A DNA stretch of 64,000 nucleotides from Pseudomonas sp. KUIN-1 (GTDB lineage: Bacteria; Pseudomonadota; Gammaproteobacteria; Pseudomonadales; Pseudomonadaceae): positions 1,674,001 to 1,738,000 of the forward strand of contig NZ_AP020337.1 of NCBI RefSeq assembly GCF_009176725.1, given 5' to 3'. A program made the translations under genes and the position numbers. Shown piece by piece: positions 61,795 through 64,000 of this stretch (within the stretch, counting starts at the first letter, position 1; each line of letters begins with the position of its first letter). The notes beneath the pieces are model-generated. The model was not told the DNA's origin. It worked only from the letters and a program-made list of their open reading frames with translations, and did no database searches.

Positions 61795-62514
61795 ATGCGC
61801 GAAGATGTACCACGGGCGGTAACCACGATTTGCCATGCGCTGCAGGAGCAGATCGAACACGGCTTGTTGCCGCATGGCAGCAAGTTGCCTGCAGAGCGCA
61901 AGCTCAGTGAGGTATTCGCCACCACACGCATCACCTTGCGGGAAGCGCTTTTGCAACTCGAGTCGCAGGGGCTGATTTACCGCGAAGAGCGGCGTGGCTG
62001 GTTCATCTCGCCGCCGCGGCTGGCCTATGACCTGATCAGGCGCAGCCATTTCCACGCAATGGTCTGTGCCCAGGGAAGGGTGCCTCACACCCAGCTTCTT
62101 TCTGCACGCCTGCAACCTGCTTCAGCGATGATCTGTGAAATGCTGGAACTGCCGGCGCTGTCGAGCGTGATCCAGATCTGTCGCGCGCGGCGAATCGATC
62201 AGCGCCTGGTGCTGTATGTCGAGCACTACCTGAGGCCGGAGTTGTTCCCCGGCATTCTCGAACACGATCTGAACGAATCGCTGACCGCACTCTACGCCCG
62301 CTGCTACGACATTCACTGCGGCCGGGTGCGCTTCGACATGGTTCCCACGTCTTTGCACAGCGAAGCATCCGCAGCACTGAAGGTTTCACTGGGTAGTCCG
62401 GGCCTGCGCATTGCACGAGTCAATTACGACCGCAAAGACCGGTTGATCGATTGCGATCTCGAATACTGGCGTCATGATGCTATTTATGTGCGCGCTGAGG
62501 TGCATGGCGACTGA
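61795..62514 (+). CDS. GntR-family regulator with UTRA domain
   Basis: A 239-residue regulator: GntR winged helix (VTTICHALQEQIEHGLLPHGSKLPAERKLSEVFATTRITLREALLQLESQGLIYREERRGWFIS, residues 8-72) followed by a UTRA ligand-binding domain (about 90-235, LLSARLQPASAMICEMLELPALSSVIQICRARRID). It is divergent from the importer operon and the likely controller of it. The start at 61795 is preferred to 61753 because it begins in the normal place for the fold and leaves operator site 2 outside the gene. Confidence 0.9.
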   Translation: MREDVPRAVTTICHALQEQIEHGLLPHGSKLPAERKLSEVFATTRITLREALLQLESQGLIYREERRGWFISPPRLAYDLIRRSHFHAMVCAQGRVPHTQLLSARLQPASAMICEMLELPALSSVIQICRARRIDQRLVLYVEHYLRPELFPGILEHDLNESLTALYARCYDIHCGRVRFDMVPTSLHSEASAALKVSLGSPGLRIARVNYDRKDRLIDCDLEYWRHDAIYVRAEVHGD

Positions 62515-62973
62515 ACGCCTGTATTTAAAACCTGCTTGCCAGGCACGGTCTGCACCGTCGTTAGTTGCCTGTTTTCTATAAGTAAATGCTCATTTCAGTG
62601 GTCGGAAACTTGCGAGGTGCAGGGCCTGTTTAATAGGCTCTGTGTAACGCATGCGTTTAACTAACAAAAAAAATCAATGAAGATAACGCTGTTGTCTCTT
62701 GGGGCGTGGGCGTAGATTAGTTGGTTTTTGTCATCAGGATTTTCAGAGTAATTATTCTAATCTTTCATGAAGAATTTACAAAAAAGTTAGTATTAATTAA
62801 TGTTTTTTAGTGGGGTGTGGTAGGTTTTTTAGTGCGGAAGGATGTGCGCTGTTAGTGGCTGTTTTGTGCACCATCGTTCCACATTGGATTAAGGCTGACA
62901 TGGCGGTTGTCCTGTAAAGCAATGCTTGATAAGTGCAGCTGCTTTTATTTAAAGGATCTATGAGGATGCTGTA
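62515..62973 (+). other. A/T-rich leader region of the ice-nucleation gene
   Basis: These 459 bases hold no gene. They are distinctly A/T-rich (especially 62640-62830) compared with both neighbours, and must contain the ice gene's promoter. Small hairpins occur near 62530 and 62624-62638 that could end the regulator transcript. No definite promoter motif is claimed. Confidence 0.5.
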
Positions 62974-64000
62974 ATGAATCTCGACAAGGCGTTGGTGCTG
63001 CGTACCTGTGCAAATAACATGGCCGATCATTGCGGCCTTATATGGCCCGCTTCCGGGACGGTTGAATCCAAATACTGGCAGTCAACCAGGCGTCACGAGA
63101 ATGGTCTGGTGGGTTTACTGTGGGGCGCTGGAACCAGCGCTTTTCTAAGCGTGCATGCCGATGCGCGATGGATTGTCTGTGAAGTCGCCGTTGCAGACAT
63201 CATCAGTCTGGATGAGCCGGGAATGGTCAAGTTTCCGCGCGCTGAGGTGGTTCATGTCGGCGACAGGATCAGCGCGTCACACTTCATTTCGGCGCGTCAG
63301 GCCGACCCTGCATCAACGCCCCCGCCCACGTCAATGACCACGGCCACGCTCCCGCCCCCGCCCACGCCTGCGGCAGCACATGTCACATTACCTGTGGCGG
63401 CAAGTGTCACGTTACCGGTGGCCGAACAGGCCAGTCATGAAGTGTTCGATGTGGCGTTGGTCATCGCAGCGGCCCCCTCAGTAAATACCCTGCCGGTAAC
63501 GACGCCGCAGAATTTGCAGACCGCCACTTACGGCAGCACGTTGAGTGGCGACAACCACAGTCGGCTCATTGCCGGTTATGGCAGTAACGAGACCGCTGGC
63601 AACCACAGTGATCTGATTGCCGGTTATGGAAGTACAGGAACCGCCGGTTCCGACAGCTCGCTGGTCGCAGGCTATGGAAGCACCCAGACTGCCGGAGGGG
63701 ACAGCGCGCTGACGGCGGGTTACGGCAGCACCCAGACCGCCCGCGAAGGCAGCAACCTGACGGCAGGGTATGGCAGTACGGGAACAGCTGGCTCGGATAG
63801 TTCGTTGATCGCCGGTTACGGCAGTACTCAGACTTCCGGAGAAGACAGCTCGCTCACAGCGGGTTACGGCAGCACGCAGACGGCCCAGGAAGGCAGTAAT
63901 CTGACGGCCGGGTACGGCAGCACCGGCACGGCGGGCTCCGATAGCTCGCTGATCGCCGGTTATGGCAGTACACAGACCTCTGGAGGTGACAGCTCGCTGA
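62974..64000 (+). CDS. ina: Ice nucleation protein, 5' part (cut by window edge)
   Basis: The first 342 codons of an outer-membrane ice-nucleation protein. Residues 1 to about 184 are the unique N-terminal domain (NLDKALVLRTCANNMADHCGLIWPASGTVE, HENGLVGLLWGAGTSAFLSVHADARWIVCEV), needed for export and anchoring, ending in a Pro/Thr/Ala-rich linker (about 111-150). From about residue 185 (63526 on) it enters 16-residue repeats of the AGYGSTxTAgxxSxL type with a 48-residue higher-order period; these build a beta-solenoid that orders water. AGGA precedes the ATG at 62974. The sequence is closest to InaZ/InaK of P. syringae. The frame stays open to the last base. Confidence 0.97.
   Translation, partial: MNLDKALVLRTCANNMADHCGLIWPASGTVESKYWQSTRRHENGLVGLLWGAGTSAFLSVHADARWIVCEVAVADIISLDEPGMVKFPRAEVVHVGDRISASHFISARQADPASTPPPTSMTTATLPPPPTPAAAHVTLPVAASVTLPVAEQASHEVFDVALVIAAAPSVNTLPVTTPQNLQTATYGSTLSGDNHSRLIAGYGSNETAGNHSDLIAGYGSTGTAGSDSSLVAGYGSTQTAGGDSALTAGYGSTQTAREGSNLTAGYGSTGTAGSDSSLIAGYGSTQTSGEDSSLTAGYGSTQTAQEGSNLTAGYGSTGTAGSDSSLIAGYGSTQTSGGDSSL
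63526..64000 (+). repeat. ina: Ice-nucleation coding repeats
   Basis: 48-bp repeats (16 codons) with a 144-bp super-repeat of three types: one with STGTAGSDSSL, one with STQTSG/STQTAG..DS, one with STQTAQEGSNL or STQTAREGSNL. The first two or three units (from TYGSTLSGDNHSRL) are more divergent than the later ones. Continues beyond the window. Confidence 0.95.

Noticed and set aside
63526..64000. Tandem repeats as a non-coding satellite or CRISPR
   Set aside because: The 48-bp period is in frame and encodes the ice-nucleation solenoid.

Overview
The window looks like chromosomal DNA of a plant-associated fluorescent pseudomonad of the Pseudomonas syringae group. The main evidence is the ice-nucleation protein gene running off the right edge, whose N-terminal domain and 16-residue AGYGST-type repeats are of the InaZ/InaK kind. 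The GC-rich housekeeping genes (purC, NAD malic enzyme, rnd, rdgC, cysK, prc, a CbrA/MxtR-like symporter kinase) are also Pseudomonas-like.

Left end (1-7,037). The 3' part of purC is followed by tRNA-Ser(CGA), the insertion site of a small AT-rich island. The last 17 bases of the tRNA plus one base (754-771) recur exactly at 4679-4696, and the probable original tRNA terminator now lies beyond the second copy. No integrase is visible in the island. It carries a dual-OB-domain protein, a DUF488 protein and a DUF4326 protein in a tight operon, then a structured non-coding spacer, then a PD-(D/E)xK nuclease-like protein coupled to a DUF4238-like protein. This is the best candidate here for an undescribed, probably anti-phage or nucleotide-acting system. 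Beyond it (4,740-7,037) lies a decayed mobile-element zone with broken ORFs, one membrane-anchored hypothetical gene and a ParE-type toxin-antitoxin pair.

Middle (7,038-43,690). This is mostly ordinary chromosome: an old-yellow-enzyme / LysR / luciferase-like flavoenzyme group, malic enzyme, a lipid A phosphoethanolamine transferase, RNase D with YcgL, copper resistance genes copA-copB, oligopeptidase B, a glutamine amidotransferase, a MoxR-VWA pair, a frameshifted DUF4160 gene next to its DUF2442 partner, cysK, an LpxO-like hydroxylase, the symporter-kinase-receiver hybrid, an MFS-acyltransferase fusion, a palindrome-rich repeat cluster, a bile-acid-type symporter, rdgC, and tRNA-Val and tRNA-Asp.

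Right part (43,690-64,000). Here are a CaiB-type CoA-transferase with a VOC protein, a secreted cupin, a DUF4329 protein with two homologous halves, an FKBP lipoprotein, a perfect inverted pair of DnaA boxes, a c-di-GMP EAL-CBS-GGDEF protein, the Prc protease and a quinone oxidoreductase. An ABC importer operon follows (binding protein, phosphodiesterase-like enzyme, two permeases, ATPase, probably a HAD phosphatase) with a divergent GntR/UTRA regulator and matching operator-like palindromes. It looks like a scavenging system for an organophosphorus compound. The ice-nucleation gene ends the window and is cut by the edge.

All calls come from reading the sequence and from remembered family features. 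No database search was possible.
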